The position numbers and the translations under genes were made by a program. A DNA stretch of 64,000 nucleotides from Rhizobiaceae bacterium (GTDB lineage Bacteria > Pseudomonadota > Alphaproteobacteria > Rhizobiales > Rhizobiaceae), in the NCBI GenBank assembly GCA_017643025.1, contig JAEPOG010000005.1:496001-560000 (forward strand), given 5' to 3'. Position 1 is the first letter of the stretch, and each line of letters begins with the position of its first letter. Below, one piece after another: positions 1-8,420 of the stretch. The notes beneath the pieces were generated by a model. That model saw only the letters and a program-made list of their open reading frames with translations, did not search any database and had not been told where the DNA came from.

Positions 1-285
1 CATGGCGAGATCCCAGCGCTCGTCCGCGGGTCCGATGAGCCAGCCGCCGCCCCGGCCGAGGAAGCGGATCGAACCGACGCTCGCCCGAAGAAAGGGCAGC
101 GTATGCTCGATGTAACGGTCGAACGCGGCTGCGCCGGTTATCGGCCGGGCCGGCGTCAGTTGCGGCGTTGCCGAATAGTCGGCGACGGCCCGGAACCGCA
201 GCAGGTTGAGCATAGCGACTGGCCCGGTACGGCCGCTCGTCGCAAAAGCTCGGCCCGCGTCCATAGTCGGTTCCAGATAGGTCAT
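1..285 (-). CDS. DUF1330 family protein, 3' end outside window
   Basis: The frame opens with ATG overlapping the stop of the upstream DUF2239 gene (ATGA) and runs off the left edge, leaving 95 residues of the N-terminal part. It carries a block reading AMLNLLRFRAVADYSA at about residues 24-39 and a later stretch with FLGRGG and IGPADERWD, both typical of DUF1330 proteins, which fold as small dimeric alpha/beta barrels. No enzymatic role is established for this family. The overlap indicates translational coupling with DUF2239, and both probably share a promoter near 890-930. The family call is confident; the function is unknown. Confidence 0.75.
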   Translation of the reverse strand, partial: MTYLEPTMDAGRAFATSGRTGPVAMLNLLRFRAVADYSATPQLTPARPITGAAAFDRYIEHTLPFLRASVGSIRFLGRGGGWLIGPADERWDLAM

Positions 286-860
286 GCCTGATCGCCAGCC
301 GGTGCGCTGGCCAGCAGAAGCGCGTGGTCGCGAATATCCTTCGGCCAGCCGGCAATCAGCGTGGCAAAGCGGCCCCGGTCACCCGCAAACAGCGCCCGCG
401 ACGCCTCCTCGAACTGCGGCAGGTCGCCGCCGATTGCCGACATGAATCGGTAGGCGCGGTCGCGCGCCTGTGCCTCGCCGGTTTCATCCGCAGTCTCGCG
501 CCGCGCGGCATCGATCAGCCTTCGCAACGTTGCCGATGCGCCGCCGCGCTGGCGGGCGAGCCAGTCCCAGTGCCGCGGCAGAAGCGTCACCTCGCGCGAA
601 ACCACGCCGAGCTTCGGCCGACCTCGCCCGCGCGGCGCGTCGCCACCGCCCGACGTGCCGGGGTCGAGCCGCGCGAGGATGTCGTCGGCGCTCCCGCTCA
701 GATCGAAGTCGATCTGCCGCCCGGTAGCGTCGTCGAAGATCAGAGCCATCTCGGTGGCGCCCGCGGATTCCCGCGCCTTGAGCGCAAGCGCCACCTCGGC
801 GCGGCTGCCGCTGGCGATCTTCCGCGCCCCTGCGAAGGCTGTGCAATGTGGTCCGGTCAT
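282..860 (-). CDS. DUF2239 family protein
   Basis: A 192-residue protein that matches the DUF2239 pattern: an N-terminal CTAFAGARKIASGSRAEVAL segment, an FDDATGRQIDFDLSGS segment, and a C-terminal half containing LGVVSREVTLLPRHWDWL and a RFMSAIGGDLP motif. The start at 860 was chosen because a GGGAG ribosome-binding site lies 7 nt upstream and the family homology begins there; the longer frame from 887 adds nine unrelated residues. It is the first gene of a coupled pair with the DUF1330 gene. The function is unknown; the C-terminal basic/helical region suggests nucleic-acid or protein binding, but that is only inference. Confidence 0.8.
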   Translation of the reverse strand: MTGPHCTAFAGARKIASGSRAEVALALKARESAGATEMALIFDDATGRQIDFDLSGSADDILARLDPGTSGGGDAPRGRGRPKLGVVSREVTLLPRHWDWLARQRGGASATLRRLIDAARRETADETGEAQARDRAYRFMSAIGGDLPQFEEASRALFAGDRGRFATLIAGWPKDIRDHALLLASAPAGDQA

Positions 861-890
861 GTTTTGGCTCCCGATTTCGGGCGCCATTTA

Positions 891-927
891 TACCCGGACA
901 ATATTCGTCGTCAATATCACCCGGGTA
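891..927. promoter_or_regulatory. inverted repeat, candidate operator for DUF2239-DUF1330
   Basis: Two 15-nt arms (891-905 and 913-927) are inverted copies with two internal mismatches. Each arm contains a CCGGGTA block and an AATAT block, separated by 7 nt. The repeat lies 31-67 nt upstream of the DUF2239 start, where a promoter for that operon would sit. Arm length and spacing fit a dimeric helix-turn-helix repressor. No regulator gene is adjacent inside the window. Confidence 0.45.
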
Positions 928-972
928 AAATATCGCAGCGCATCACTGGCGAGGCCGGCGCATGTCACAGCG

Positions 973-1362
973 CTAGATCGATGAAACAACCTTCTGAAGC
1001 ATGGCTCTGACCTCGGTGGCCACCGCTTTCAGCTGCTCGTTGTCGATGGATTGCATGGAAGCGACTGGGTCGATTGCACTCACCATGACTTGGTCTGTGC
1101 CGGTCGAGCGCACAATGACATTGCAAGGCAGCATAGCGCCCACTTGTGGTTCGATCTTGAGCGCCTCATGCGCCATTTTCGGATTACAGGCGCCGAGAAT
1201 GAGATAGTTGTCGACGTCGGCGTCGATCTTCTTTTTCAGGGTTGCCTTGACGTCAATCTCCGTGAGCACGCCGAAGCCCTGATCGGCAAGCGCAGCTCTC
1301 GTCTTTTCGACGACGGTGTCAAACGTCTGGCCCGTGAGTGTCCTGTCGAAGGTGTAGCTCAT
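973..1362 (-). CDS. DUF302 domain-containing protein
   Basis: A 129-residue protein spanning the DUF302 fold. It has the typical block TFDTVVEKTRAALADQGFGVLTEIDVKATLKKK at about residues 13-45 (quoted here only in outline), then LGACNPKMAHEAL and a MLPCNVIV segment. The start at 1362 is supported by GGAG six nt upstream; two upstream ATGs (1374, 1419) lack a comparable site. DUF302 proteins are small cytoplasmic proteins, sometimes found with sulfur or metal metabolism genes, but have no agreed activity. The gene lies upstream of, and in the same direction as, the DUF2239 operon, but an intervening operator-like repeat suggests separate transcription. Confidence 0.8.
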   Translation of the reverse strand: MSYTFDRTLTGQTFDTVVEKTRAALADQGFGVLTEIDVKATLKKKIDADVDNYLILGACNPKMAHEALKIEPQVGAMLPCNVIVRSTGTDQVMVSAIDPVASMQSIDNEQLKAVATEVRAMLQKVVSSI

Positions 1363-1483
1363 CTGTGTCTCCATATTCACATATGTCGAGAACATGGGGG
1401 CGAAATTGGGCGGCTGCACGACACACTGAATGACGCAAGCAGGCCGCTCAAAGGAGCTACCGGTCTCGTGATCCTATGATTTA

Positions 1484-1560
1484 TGGCGATCCCGACAGGA
1501 TTCGAACCTGTGACCATCGGCTTAGAAGGCCGGTGCTCTATCCAGCTGAGCTACGGGACC
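1484..1560 (-). tRNA. tRNA-Arg (anticodon UCU)
   Basis: Read on the minus strand, a 77-nt cloverleaf is visible: a 7-bp acceptor stem (GGTCCCG paired with CGGGATC, one G-U), a D-arm containing AGCTCAGCTGGATAGAG, an anticodon loop CTTCTAA and the T-arm signature GGTTCGAATCC. The 3' CCA is encoded. The anticodon TCT reads AGA/AGG arginine codons, which are rare in this GC-rich genome. Confidence 0.95.
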
Positions 1561-1603
1561 GCGTACGCCTGGCAGGCGCCTGAAGGTCAGGAATGACGCG
1601 GTT

Positions 1604-1909
1604 TCAGTGCGTCCACGGCGTCTTGCGGTCATAGCGGAAATTCTCCGCGTATGAAATCTGCCGCCGGCGCGTCTCCTTGGGCTCTTCCACGCGGGCCGCG
1701 ATGCCGTTCGCCTCGGCATAGGCCATCGCTTCCTCGCGCGTGTCGAAGGCGAGCCGCACCTGGCTCTTCATGTCGGAGGAGGTGGTGTAGCCCATGAGGG
1801 GATCGATCTTGCGCGGGCTCTCCGGCTCGAACTCCAGCATCCAGCGGCCTGTCTTCGCCTTGCCTGACTGCATGGCGGTGCGGGCGGGGCTGTAGATGCG
1901 TGCCGACAT
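1604..1909 (-). CDS. ETC complex I subunit (NDUFS4-like)
   Basis: A 101-residue protein opening MSARIYSPARTAMQSGKA, followed by WMLEFEPESPRKIDPLMGYTTS and a C-terminal ENFRYDRKTPW. This is the pattern of the alphaproteobacterial homologue of the mitochondrial complex I accessory subunit NDUFS4 (the 18-kDa AQDQ subunit). In mitochondria NDUFS4 stabilises the electron-input module of NADH:ubiquinone oxidoreductase. The start at 1909 has GGAGAG upstream; the longer frame to 1993 has no homology in its extension. It lies between two tRNA genes and is probably monocistronic. Identification is strong; a role in bacterial complex I is inferred from the family. Confidence 0.9.
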   Translation of the reverse strand: MSARIYSPARTAMQSGKAKTGRWMLEFEPESPRKIDPLMGYTTSSDMKSQVRLAFDTREEAMAYAEANGIAARVEEPKETRRRQISYAENFRYDRKTPWTH

Positions 1910-2011
1910 GGGAAGCTCTCCGGTTTCGGTGCGTACCGCGCTGCCTAGTCCAAAAACGCGGTTTTGCAAAGGGAGGGAGGATTGCCCGGACAATGCGGGG
2001 AATTCGAAACA

Positions 2012-2088
<77 letters not shown>

Positions 2089-2143
2089 TGCCTTGCGGCC
2101 GCGGTCCACTTAGGTTTGTCGCCCCAATGACGCAAGTGAAAAC

Positions 2144-3316
2144 TCAGACCTTCGCCGCGGCCGTCAGCCCCAGTTGCAGATCCTCCATCAGGTCCTCGAT
2201 GTTTTCGAGGCCGATCTGCAGCCGGATCACGGCGCCCTCGGGCGGGGCCTTGGCCACGGTGCGGGCGTCGAGATTGGCGCGCTGCGCCAGGCTTTCATAG
2301 CCGCCCCACGACGATCCGAGACCGAATATCTGCAGAGCGTTGAGGAAGGCGCGGGCCTTGTCGACGCCGCCGCCGTCGAGAACGAACGCGAAAAGTCCGC
2401 TCGCGCCCTTGAAGTCGCGCTTCCAAAGATCATGGCCGGGAAAGCTCTCCAGCGCCGGATGCAGCACGCGCGCCACGCCGGGCTGCTGCTCCAGCCAGCG
2501 CGCAATGTCGAGCGCAGCTTTTTCCTGATGTGCGAGGCGAACGCCCAGCGTCCTCAGCCCCCTGAGCACCTGGTAGGTGTCGTCGGGCGAAGGGCAGGCG
2601 CCGAGCGTGAAGAAAGCCTCCTGCAGCCGCGGCCATGCCGCTTCGTTGGCCGACATGGTGCCAAACAGCACGTCGGAATGCCCGTTCATATATTTGGTCG
2701 CGGCGTGGATCACGACATCGACGCCATAATCGAGCGCCCGGAAATAGAGCGGCGTCGCCCAGGTATTGTCCATCATCACGATGGCGCCGCGCTCATGCGC
2801 GACCCGTGATATCGCCGGAATGTCCTGGACCTCGAACGTGCTCGAACCCGGCGATTCGGTGAAGACAACTGAAGTGTTCGGTTTCATCAGTTTCTTGATA
2901 TCTGCGCCGATCAGCGGGTCGTAATATTCGATTTCGACTCCAAGCCGCTTCAGCATCGTGTCGGCGAAGCGCCGGGTCGGGAAGTATACCGAATCCACGA
3001 TCAGCACATGGTCGCCGGCTGACACGAAGCCAAGCAGCGGCACGGTGATCGCTGCAAGTCCAGACGGGGCAAGCACGGTGCCGGCCGATCCTTCGAGCTC
3101 GTTCAGCGCGTCGGCCAGTGCGTCCGTGGTCGGCGTCCCGTGCGTGCCGTAGATGTAGCGCTGGTTGCGGGCGGCGTAGGTATCGTAGTCGGGAAAAAGC
3201 ACCGTCGAGGCATGCACGACCGGCGGGTTGACGAATCCGTGGAACGAGCGCGGATCATGGCCCGAATGCGCCAGCTGCGTGTTGATGCCGCGCGTCTTTC
3301 CCGATTGTCCCGACAT
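2144..3316 (-). CDS. metC: cystathionine beta-lyase (PLP-dependent)
   Basis: A 390-residue member of the Cys/Met metabolism PLP enzyme family. It should cleave cystathionine to homocysteine, pyruvate and ammonia in methionine synthesis in the cytoplasm. Visible family marks are the N-terminal TQLAHSGHDPRSFHGFVNPP, the YGTHGTPTTDAL substrate loop, the MMDNTWATP segment and the Schiff-base lysine in HAATKYMNGHSD near residue 208. The start at 3316 was preferred over 3364 because AGAGGA lies just upstream and conserved sequence begins there. The alternative reading is another gamma-family lyase, but the motif pattern fits rhizobial metC. The gene is divergent from the aap operon. Confidence 0.88.
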   Translation of the reverse strand: MSGQSGKTRGINTQLAHSGHDPRSFHGFVNPPVVHASTVLFPDYDTYAARNQRYIYGTHGTPTTDALADALNELEGSAGTVLAPSGLAAITVPLLGFVSAGDHVLIVDSVYFPTRRFADTMLKRLGVEIEYYDPLIGADIKKLMKPNTSVVFTESPGSSTFEVQDIPAISRVAHERGAIVMMDNTWATPLYFRALDYGVDVVIHAATKYMNGHSDVLFGTMSANEAAWPRLQEAFFTLGACPSPDDTYQVLRGLRTLGVRLAHQEKAALDIARWLEQQPGVARVLHPALESFPGHDLWKRDFKGASGLFAFVLDGGGVDKARAFLNALQIFGLGSSWGGYESLAQRANLDARTVAKAPPEGAVIRLQIGLENIEDLMEDLQLGLTAAAKV

Positions 3317-3700
3317 GATGTCCTCTGGCGAAAATAGCAGCCGAAACCCATAGGCGGGCGGCATTCAATGTTCAATCGCGCGTTTGTCGAAGCCCCCTGT
3401 GCTGGACCGAAGGTCCAGTCGAAGGCATCCGGTAGTCCAGGCGCCGTTGTTGCCCATTTTGCCGGCAATTGCGCGCAATAACCGTCCCTAACCACCCTCT
3501 GGCGTCGCGCAAGCGGCCAAATTTTCATTCTCACTTGACCGGCGAATGTTTATCGCATTCGATGGCAATTCATGAACGGGGGTGACGTTTGTGCGGCGTT
3601 TTTTGCCGCGCCGGGTGCCGGTGGGAGCCGGGACTTCGTGAACTTCCGTTCGGGAACCAAGGGGGCGTACGCCCTGAAAAACAGAAAAGGTGCTTGGGCT
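3317..3700. other. intergenic region between metC and aapJ
   Basis: A 384-nt divergent spacer with no convincing gene. It must contain the promoters of metC (leftward) and of aapJ (rightward). A weak TTGACC at 3535-3540 has no good -10 partner. A perfect 12-nt palindrome GGGCGTACGCCC at 3663-3674 lies in the aapJ leader. Nothing else is recognised. Confidence 0.5.
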
Positions 3701-4717
3701 ATGAAGAGTATCATTAAGGGTCTGCTGGGCGTGTCTGTCCTCGCGATGGCGGGAGGCGTTGCATCTGCTGCGACGCTCGAAGACGTCAAATCGCGCGGCA
3801 TGCTCAAATGCGGAGTGAGCCAGGGTCTGCCGGGCTTCTCCAATCCCGATTCGGGCGGCAACTGGTCGGGTCTCGACGTTGACCTGTGCAAGGGCATTGC
3901 CGCGGCTATCTTCGGCGATGCGTCGAAGGTGGAGTACGTTCCGCTCTCCGCCAAGGAGCGTTTCACCGCGCTTCAGTCCGGCGAAGTCGATCTGCTTTCG
4001 CGCAACACCACCTGGACCATGAGCCGCGACACGCAGCTCGGCCTCTACTTCTCCGTCGTGAACTACTATGACGGCCAGGGCTTCATGGTGCGCAACGACA
4101 TGGGCATCACCTCGGCCCTCCAGCTCTCGGGCGCCGCGATCTGCACGAACACCGGCACCACGACCGAGCTGAACGTCGCTGACTACTTCCGCGCCAACAA
4201 CATGGACTACGAGCTGGTCGCCTTCGAGAAGGCCGACGAGGTTGTGGCCGCCTATGACGCAGGCCGCTGCGACGTCTACACGACCGACCAGTCCGGCATC
4301 TACGCGCAGCGCCTGAAGCTGACCAACCCGGACGACCACAAGGTGCTTCCGGAGGTCATCTCCAAGGAGCCGCTCGGACCGGCAGTGCGCCAGGGCGACG
4401 ACGTGTGGGCCAATATCGTCAAGTGGACCCACTTCGCCATGCTTCAGGCCGAAGAGTCCGGCGTGACCCAGGCGAATGTCGACGAGATGAAGGGTTCGGA
4501 AGATCCGACCATCAAGCGTCTGCTCGGCAGCGAAGGTGAGTTCGGCACGCCTCTCGGCCTCTCGAATGACTGGGCCTACCAGATCATCAAGGCCGTCGGG
4601 AACTACGGCGAAACCTTCGCCCGCAATGTCGGCCCGGATACCGAGCTGAAGATTGCGCGCGGACAGAATGCGCTGTGGACCAATGGCGGTCTGCAGTACG
4701 CTCCGCCGATCCGCTAA
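3701..4717 (+). CDS. aapJ: general L-amino acid ABC transporter substrate-binding protein
   Basis: A 338-residue periplasmic binding protein. A Sec signal peptide occupies residues 1-23 (MKSIIKGLLGVSVLAMAGGV then cleavage near ASA-AT). The mature part begins LEDVKSRGMLKCGVSQGLPGF and has the family-3 solute-binding segments GLDVDLCKGIAAAIFGD and SGEVDLLSRNTTWTMSRD. It captures a broad range of L-amino acids and delivers them to AapQM. The start at 3701 is fixed by the signal peptide; the frame open from 3572 is leader sequence. It is first in aapJQMP and separated from aapQ by hairpins that may raise its relative expression. Confidence 0.95.
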   Translation: MKSIIKGLLGVSVLAMAGGVASAATLEDVKSRGMLKCGVSQGLPGFSNPDSGGNWSGLDVDLCKGIAAAIFGDASKVEYVPLSAKERFTALQSGEVDLLSRNTTWTMSRDTQLGLYFSVVNYYDGQGFMVRNDMGITSALQLSGAAICTNTGTTTELNVADYFRANNMDYELVAFEKADEVVAAYDAGRCDVYTTDQSGIYAQRLKLTNPDDHKVLPEVISKEPLGPAVRQGDDVWANIVKWTHFAMLQAEESGVTQANVDEMKGSEDPTIKRLLGSEGEFGTPLGLSNDWAYQIIKAVGNYGETFARNVGPDTELKIARGQNALWTNGGLQYAPPIR

Positions 4718-4729
4718 GGACCTGATTAT

Positions 4730-4757
4730 GCGGCCGCCCGGGTACCCGGGCGGCCGC
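4730..4757. repeat. perfect 28-bp palindrome in the aapJ-aapQ gap
   Basis: Positions 4730-4743 are the exact reverse complement of 4744-4757, so the site is a 14-bp GC-only arm (apart from the two central T/A positions) with no spacer. In RNA it would form a very stable hairpin 13 nt after the aapJ stop. It has no following T-run, so it is better read as an intercistronic mRNA-stabilising or attenuating structure than as a strong intrinsic terminator. A second smaller hairpin follows at 4788-4806. Confidence 0.7.
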
Positions 4758-4844
4758 GACACTTTGAATACGTCGCGCCAATAATGCGCCGTCCCCCTGG
4801 GGCGGCATGCCAATCAACAAGCGGTGCGTACGAGGGGAACAAGC

Positions 4845-6038
4845 ATGGCCGTTACCACCGCCGGAGGCGAATCGGCGCCTAAGGTCGCGTTGCTCAACGA
4901 TCCGAAGATACGCGCCTGGATCGTCCAGATTGTCCTGCTGGTTGCACTTGTCTGGCTCGCATGGGTCGGCATCCAGAACATGTTCGACAATCTGCGCGCC
5001 GCCAACATCTCGTCCGGCTTCGGCTTTCTGTCGCGCAATGCCGGGTTCGCAATCAGCCAGTCGCTGATCGAATACGAGCAGGGCACGTCGACCTATGGCC
5101 GCGTCTTCATCGTCGGTCTGCTCAACACTTTGCTGGTCGCGGTTGTTGGCATCGTCATCGCGACGATACTGGGCTTCGTGGTCGGCATCGCTCGCTTGTC
5201 CAACAACTGGGTCATCGCGCGGCTTGCGACCGTTTATGTCGAGACGCTGCGCAACATCCCGCTGCTGCTGCAAATTTTCGTCTGGTACTTCGCGGTCCTG
5301 CGGTTTCTGCCCGACCGACGCGATTCACTCAGTCTCGGCTTCCTCGGCCAGCTCAACATTTCGGGCTGGTACGCGCCCAAGCCGATTTACACGGACGGCA
5401 TCTACGTGGTGCTGGCCGCGCTGCTTATCGCAATCGTTGGCATCGTCATTCTTGCCCGGTGGGCGAGAAAGCGCCAGGAGGCCACAGGCGAACGTTTCCC
5501 GGTGTTTCGGACTGCGGTCGCCGCCATCATCCTGCTGCCGCTGATCGGCTATTTCATCGGCGGCATGCCGCTGTCGTTCGAATACCCGACGCAGGGTAAC
5601 TTCGGTCCTCGCGGCGGCGCGCGCGTCTATCCCGAATTCATTGGCCTCCTGCTGGCTCTTTCGACCTACACCGGCGCATTCATCGCCGAGATCGTGCGTG
5701 CCGGCATTCTGGGCGTGAACAAGGGACAGACCGAGGCGTCCTATGCTCTCGGCCTGCGCCCGGGTCATACGCTGCGACTTGTGATCGTGCCGCAGGCGCT
5801 GCGCATCATCATCCCGCCGCTGACCAGCCAGTATCTCAACCTGACCAAGAACTCGTCGCTGGCCGTCGCCATCGCCTATCCCGACCTGGTGTCGGTGTTT
5901 GCGGGCACGGCGCTCAACCAGACCGGGCAGGCGGTCGAGATCTTGCTGATGACGATGCTGACCTATCTCACGCTGTCGTTGCTCATCTCGGCATTCATGA
6001 ACTGGTACAACGCCAAGATGGCGCTGGTGGAGCGCTGA
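4845..6038 (+). CDS. aapQ: general L-amino acid ABC transporter permease AapQ
   Basis: A 397-residue inner-membrane permease of the His/Glu/Gln/Arg/opine family. A first membrane segment lies at about residues 22-42 (IVQIVLLVALVWLAWVGI). A long insert carries additional hydrophobic segments, and the C-terminal half holds the EAA loop reading EASYALGLRPGHTLRLVIVPQALR near residues 300-323. It forms the channel together with AapM. The ATG at 4845 is preceded by GAGGGGA, which decides the start over the GTG at 4824. Its stop is one base from the aapM start, indicating tight coupling. Confidence 0.94.
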   Translation: MAVTTAGGESAPKVALLNDPKIRAWIVQIVLLVALVWLAWVGIQNMFDNLRAANISSGFGFLSRNAGFAISQSLIEYEQGTSTYGRVFIVGLLNTLLVAVVGIVIATILGFVVGIARLSNNWVIARLATVYVETLRNIPLLLQIFVWYFAVLRFLPDRRDSLSLGFLGQLNISGWYAPKPIYTDGIYVVLAALLIAIVGIVILARWARKRQEATGERFPVFRTAVAAIILLPLIGYFIGGMPLSFEYPTQGNFGPRGGARVYPEFIGLLLALSTYTGAFIAEIVRAGILGVNKGQTEASYALGLRPGHTLRLVIVPQALRIIIPPLTSQYLNLTKNSSLAVAIAYPDLVSVFAGTALNQTGQAVEILLMTMLTYLTLSLLISAFMNWYNAKMALVER

Positions 6039-6039
6039 C

Positions 6040-7533
6040 ATGGCCAAGCAACCAAAGAAACCCGCTTCGAAGTCGGTGCCAGGCGTGAAGGGAAAAGCTG
6101 CGGACGTTCAGGCGCCGGAAGGAACGCCGGTCGCCTATCCGCACACCGCCGACGCGCTGGCGCCGGTGCCGCATGGCGGCGACATCGCTTATGTGCGCAC
6201 CAATATGGCAAGCTCGGAGCCGGCGCCCGCTTCGTCGTCGGGCGCGCTTGCATGGGCGCAACAGAACCTGTTCTCCAGCATTCCCAACACGATCCTTACG
6301 CTGTTCGCACTGTTCCTGCTCTACATCGTCGTCCCGCCGCTGTTCAATTTCGTCTTCGTCGATGCGGTTTGGACAGGCTCGAACCGCGCAGTGTGCGCCA
6401 CGGAGCAGCAGGGCGGGGTTCAGCCCAATGGCTGGTTCGGCGCCTGCTGGGCCTATGTCGGCGCCTATGCGAACCAGTTCATCTACGGCCGTTATCCCGA
6501 TGCCGAGCAGTGGCGGGTCAACATCGTCGGCCTGATGTTCTTCGGCGGCCTCATTCCGCTGCTCATTCCCTCGGTGCCTTACAAGCGCGAGAATATAGTC
6601 TTCATCGGCGTGGTCTTCCCGATCGCCGCGCTTATCCTGCTGACCGGCGGCCATTTCGAGCTGAACGGCTTCCTTCCCACCGGCTTCCTGCTCGGCGAAG
6701 GCTACGCCAAGTTCTGGCTGGATTATGTGATCCTGACAGCCGTGGTCCTGGGCATTGCCTATGCGGTCGCGCGCGGCTCCGACAAGGACCCGATGCCAAG
6801 CCTGCGCTCGGCCGGCGCTGTGATGGCAGGCATCGCGGTCATCATGGTCCTGTTCGGCATCGATTTCGGGCTCAGGCACATTCCCACCGACCGCTGGGGC
6901 GGGCTGCTTGTCACGATGGTCATCGCCGTCACCGGCATTGCGGCGTCGCTGCCGATAGGCATCGTGCTCGCTCTCGGACGTCGCTCGCACATGCCCATCG
7001 TGCGCATGTTCTCGGTCATCTTCATCGAGTTCTGGCGCGGCGTGCCGCTGATCACCGTGCTGTTCATGTCGTCGGTGCTGCTGCCGCTGTTCCTGCCCGA
7101 GGGCGTCACCTTCGACAAGCTGCTCAGGGCGCTGGTGGGCGTCGCCATGTTCGCCTCCGCCTACATGGCCGAGGTGGTGCGCGGCGGCTTGCAGGCAATC
7201 CCCAAGGGACAGTTCGAGGGCGCCATGGCGCTTGGCCTCAACTACGGCCAGATGATGCGCATGATCATCATGCCGCAGGCCCTCAAGCTGGTCATTCCGG
7301 GCATCGTCAACACCTTCATCGGCCTGTTCAAGGACACGACGCTGGTGCTGATCATCGGCCTGTTCGACTTCCTTGGCCAAATCCAGTCGTCGTTCACGGA
7401 CCCGACCTGGGCGACGCCGGTGCAGGCCCTGTCTGCATATCTCTTCGCGGCCTTTATCTACTTCGTCTTCTGCTTCGGCATGTCGCGATATTCGATCTTC
7501 ATGGAGCGCCGGCTCGACACCGGCCATAGATAA
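6040..7533 (+). CDS. aapM: general L-amino acid ABC transporter permease AapM
   Basis: A 497-residue permease, longer than AapQ through an extended N-terminal cytoplasmic region (about 75 residues, lysine and proline rich) and a large periplasmic loop containing [12 protein letters not shown] and [11 protein letters not shown]. The C-terminal transport domain contains the EAA loop reading [24 protein letters not shown] near residue 400 and a final [14 protein letters not shown] segment. It pairs with AapQ in the membrane. It starts one base after the aapQ stop and is followed by aapP 38 nt later. Confidence 0.94.
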   Translation: MAKQPKKPASKSVPGVKGKAADVQAPEGTPVAYPHTADALAPVPHGGDIAYVRTNMASSEPAPASSSGALAWAQQNLFSSIPNTILTLFALFLLYIVVPPLFNFVFVDAVWTGSNRAVCATEQQGGVQPNGWFGACWAYVGAYANQFIYGRYPDAEQWRVNIVGLMFFGGLIPLLIPSVPYKRENIVFIGVVFPIAALILLTGGHFELNGFLPTGFLLGEGYAKFWLDYVILTAVVLGIAYAVARGSDKDPMPSLRSAGAVMAGIAVIMVLFGIDFGLRHIPTDRWGGLLVTMVIAVTGIAASLPIGIVLALGRRSHMPIVRMFSVIFIEFWRGVPLITVLFMSSVLLPLFLPEGVTFDKLLRALVGVAMFASAYMAEVVRGGLQAIPKGQFEGAMALGLNYGQMMRMIIMPQALKLVIPGIVNTFIGLFKDTTLVLIIGLFDFLGQIQSSFTDPTWATPVQALSAYLFAAFIYFVFCFGMSRYSIFMERRLDTGHR

Positions 7534-7571
7534 GGAAGGCCTCCGGGCCCGCACGAAAAAAGGTACAGTCC

Positions 7572-8375
7572 ATGTCCAGCGAAAACGCCGTCAGCGCAGA
7601 TGAGATCGCCGTCGATCGTTCGCGCATGCACATTTCGGATACCGATGTCGCCATCGAGATCGACGAAATGCACAAATGGTACGGCGACTTTCATGTCCTC
7701 AAGGACATCAACCTGAAGGTTATGCGCGGCGAACGCATCGTCGTTTGCGGCCCGTCCGGCTCCGGCAAGTCGACCATGATCCGCTGCATCAACCGGCTGG
7801 AGGAGCATCAGAAGGGCAAGATTGTCGTCGATGGCATCGAGCTAACCAACGACCTCAAGAAGATCGACGAGGTGCGCCGCGAAGTCGGCATGGTGTTCCA
7901 GCACTTCAACCTGTTCCCGCACTTGACCATCCTCGAGAACTGCACGCTAGCGCCGATCTGGGTGCGCAAGACGCCGAAGAAGGAAGCCGAGGAAACGGCG
8001 ATGCACTTCCTGGAGCGGGTCAAGATTCCGGAGCAGGCCCACAAATATCCCGGTCAGCTCTCTGGCGGCCAGCAGCAGCGCGTGGCGATTGCCCGCTCGC
8101 TGTGCATGAACCCGCGTATCATGCTGTTCGACGAACCGACCTCAGCGCTCGACCCGGAAATGATCAAGGAAGTGCTGGAAACCATGGTCGGGCTCGCCGA
8201 GGAAGGCATGACCATGATCTGCGTCACCCACGAGATGGGCTTCGCCCGTCAGGTGGCGAACCGCGTGATCTTCATGGATCAGGGCCAGATCGTCGAGCAG
8301 AACACGCCGGCCGAGTTCTTCGACAATCCCAAGCACGATCGCACCAAGCTGTTCCTGAGCCAGATCCTGCACTGA
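7572..8375 (+). CDS. aapP: general L-amino acid ABC transporter ATP-binding protein
   Basis: A 267-residue ATPase that powers the AapJQM importer on the cytoplasmic face. It shows a Walker A motif GPSGSGKST at about residues 59-67, a Q-loop [10 protein letters not shown], the signature [15 protein letters not shown] near 160, Walker B IMLFDEP followed by TSALDPEM, and the H-loop VTHEMGFAR. Length and motif pattern fit polar amino acid ABC ATPases. It is the last gene of the operon; the flavin monooxygenase gene that follows converges on it. Confidence 0.95.
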   Translation: MSSENAVSADEIAVDRSRMHISDTDVAIEIDEMHKWYGDFHVLKDINLKVMRGERIVVCGPSGSGKSTMIRCINRLEEHQKGKIVVDGIELTNDLKKIDEVRREVGMVFQHFNLFPHLTILENCTLAPIWVRKTPKKEAEETAMHFLERVKIPEQAHKYPGQLSGGQQQRVAIARSLCMNPRIMLFDEPTSALDPEMIKEVLETMVGLAEEGMTMICVTHEMGFARQVANRVIFMDQGQIVEQNTPAEFFDNPKHDRTKLFLSQILH

Positions 8376-8420
8376 TTGGCATGCGGCTCTTCGCCGGCCG
8401 CGGTTAGCGCCGGCGTATGG

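Noticed and set aside
4730..4757. palindrome after aapJ as an ordinary Rho-independent terminator
   Set aside because: No downstream T-run and downstream operon genes are required for transport, so full termination is unlikely.
3488..4813. 441-residue open frame antisense to aapJ
   Set aside because: It lies opposite a gene with a clear signal peptide and family motifs; its translation is rich in Arg, Val, Gly and His with no domain. Long antisense frames are expected in GC-rich coding DNA.
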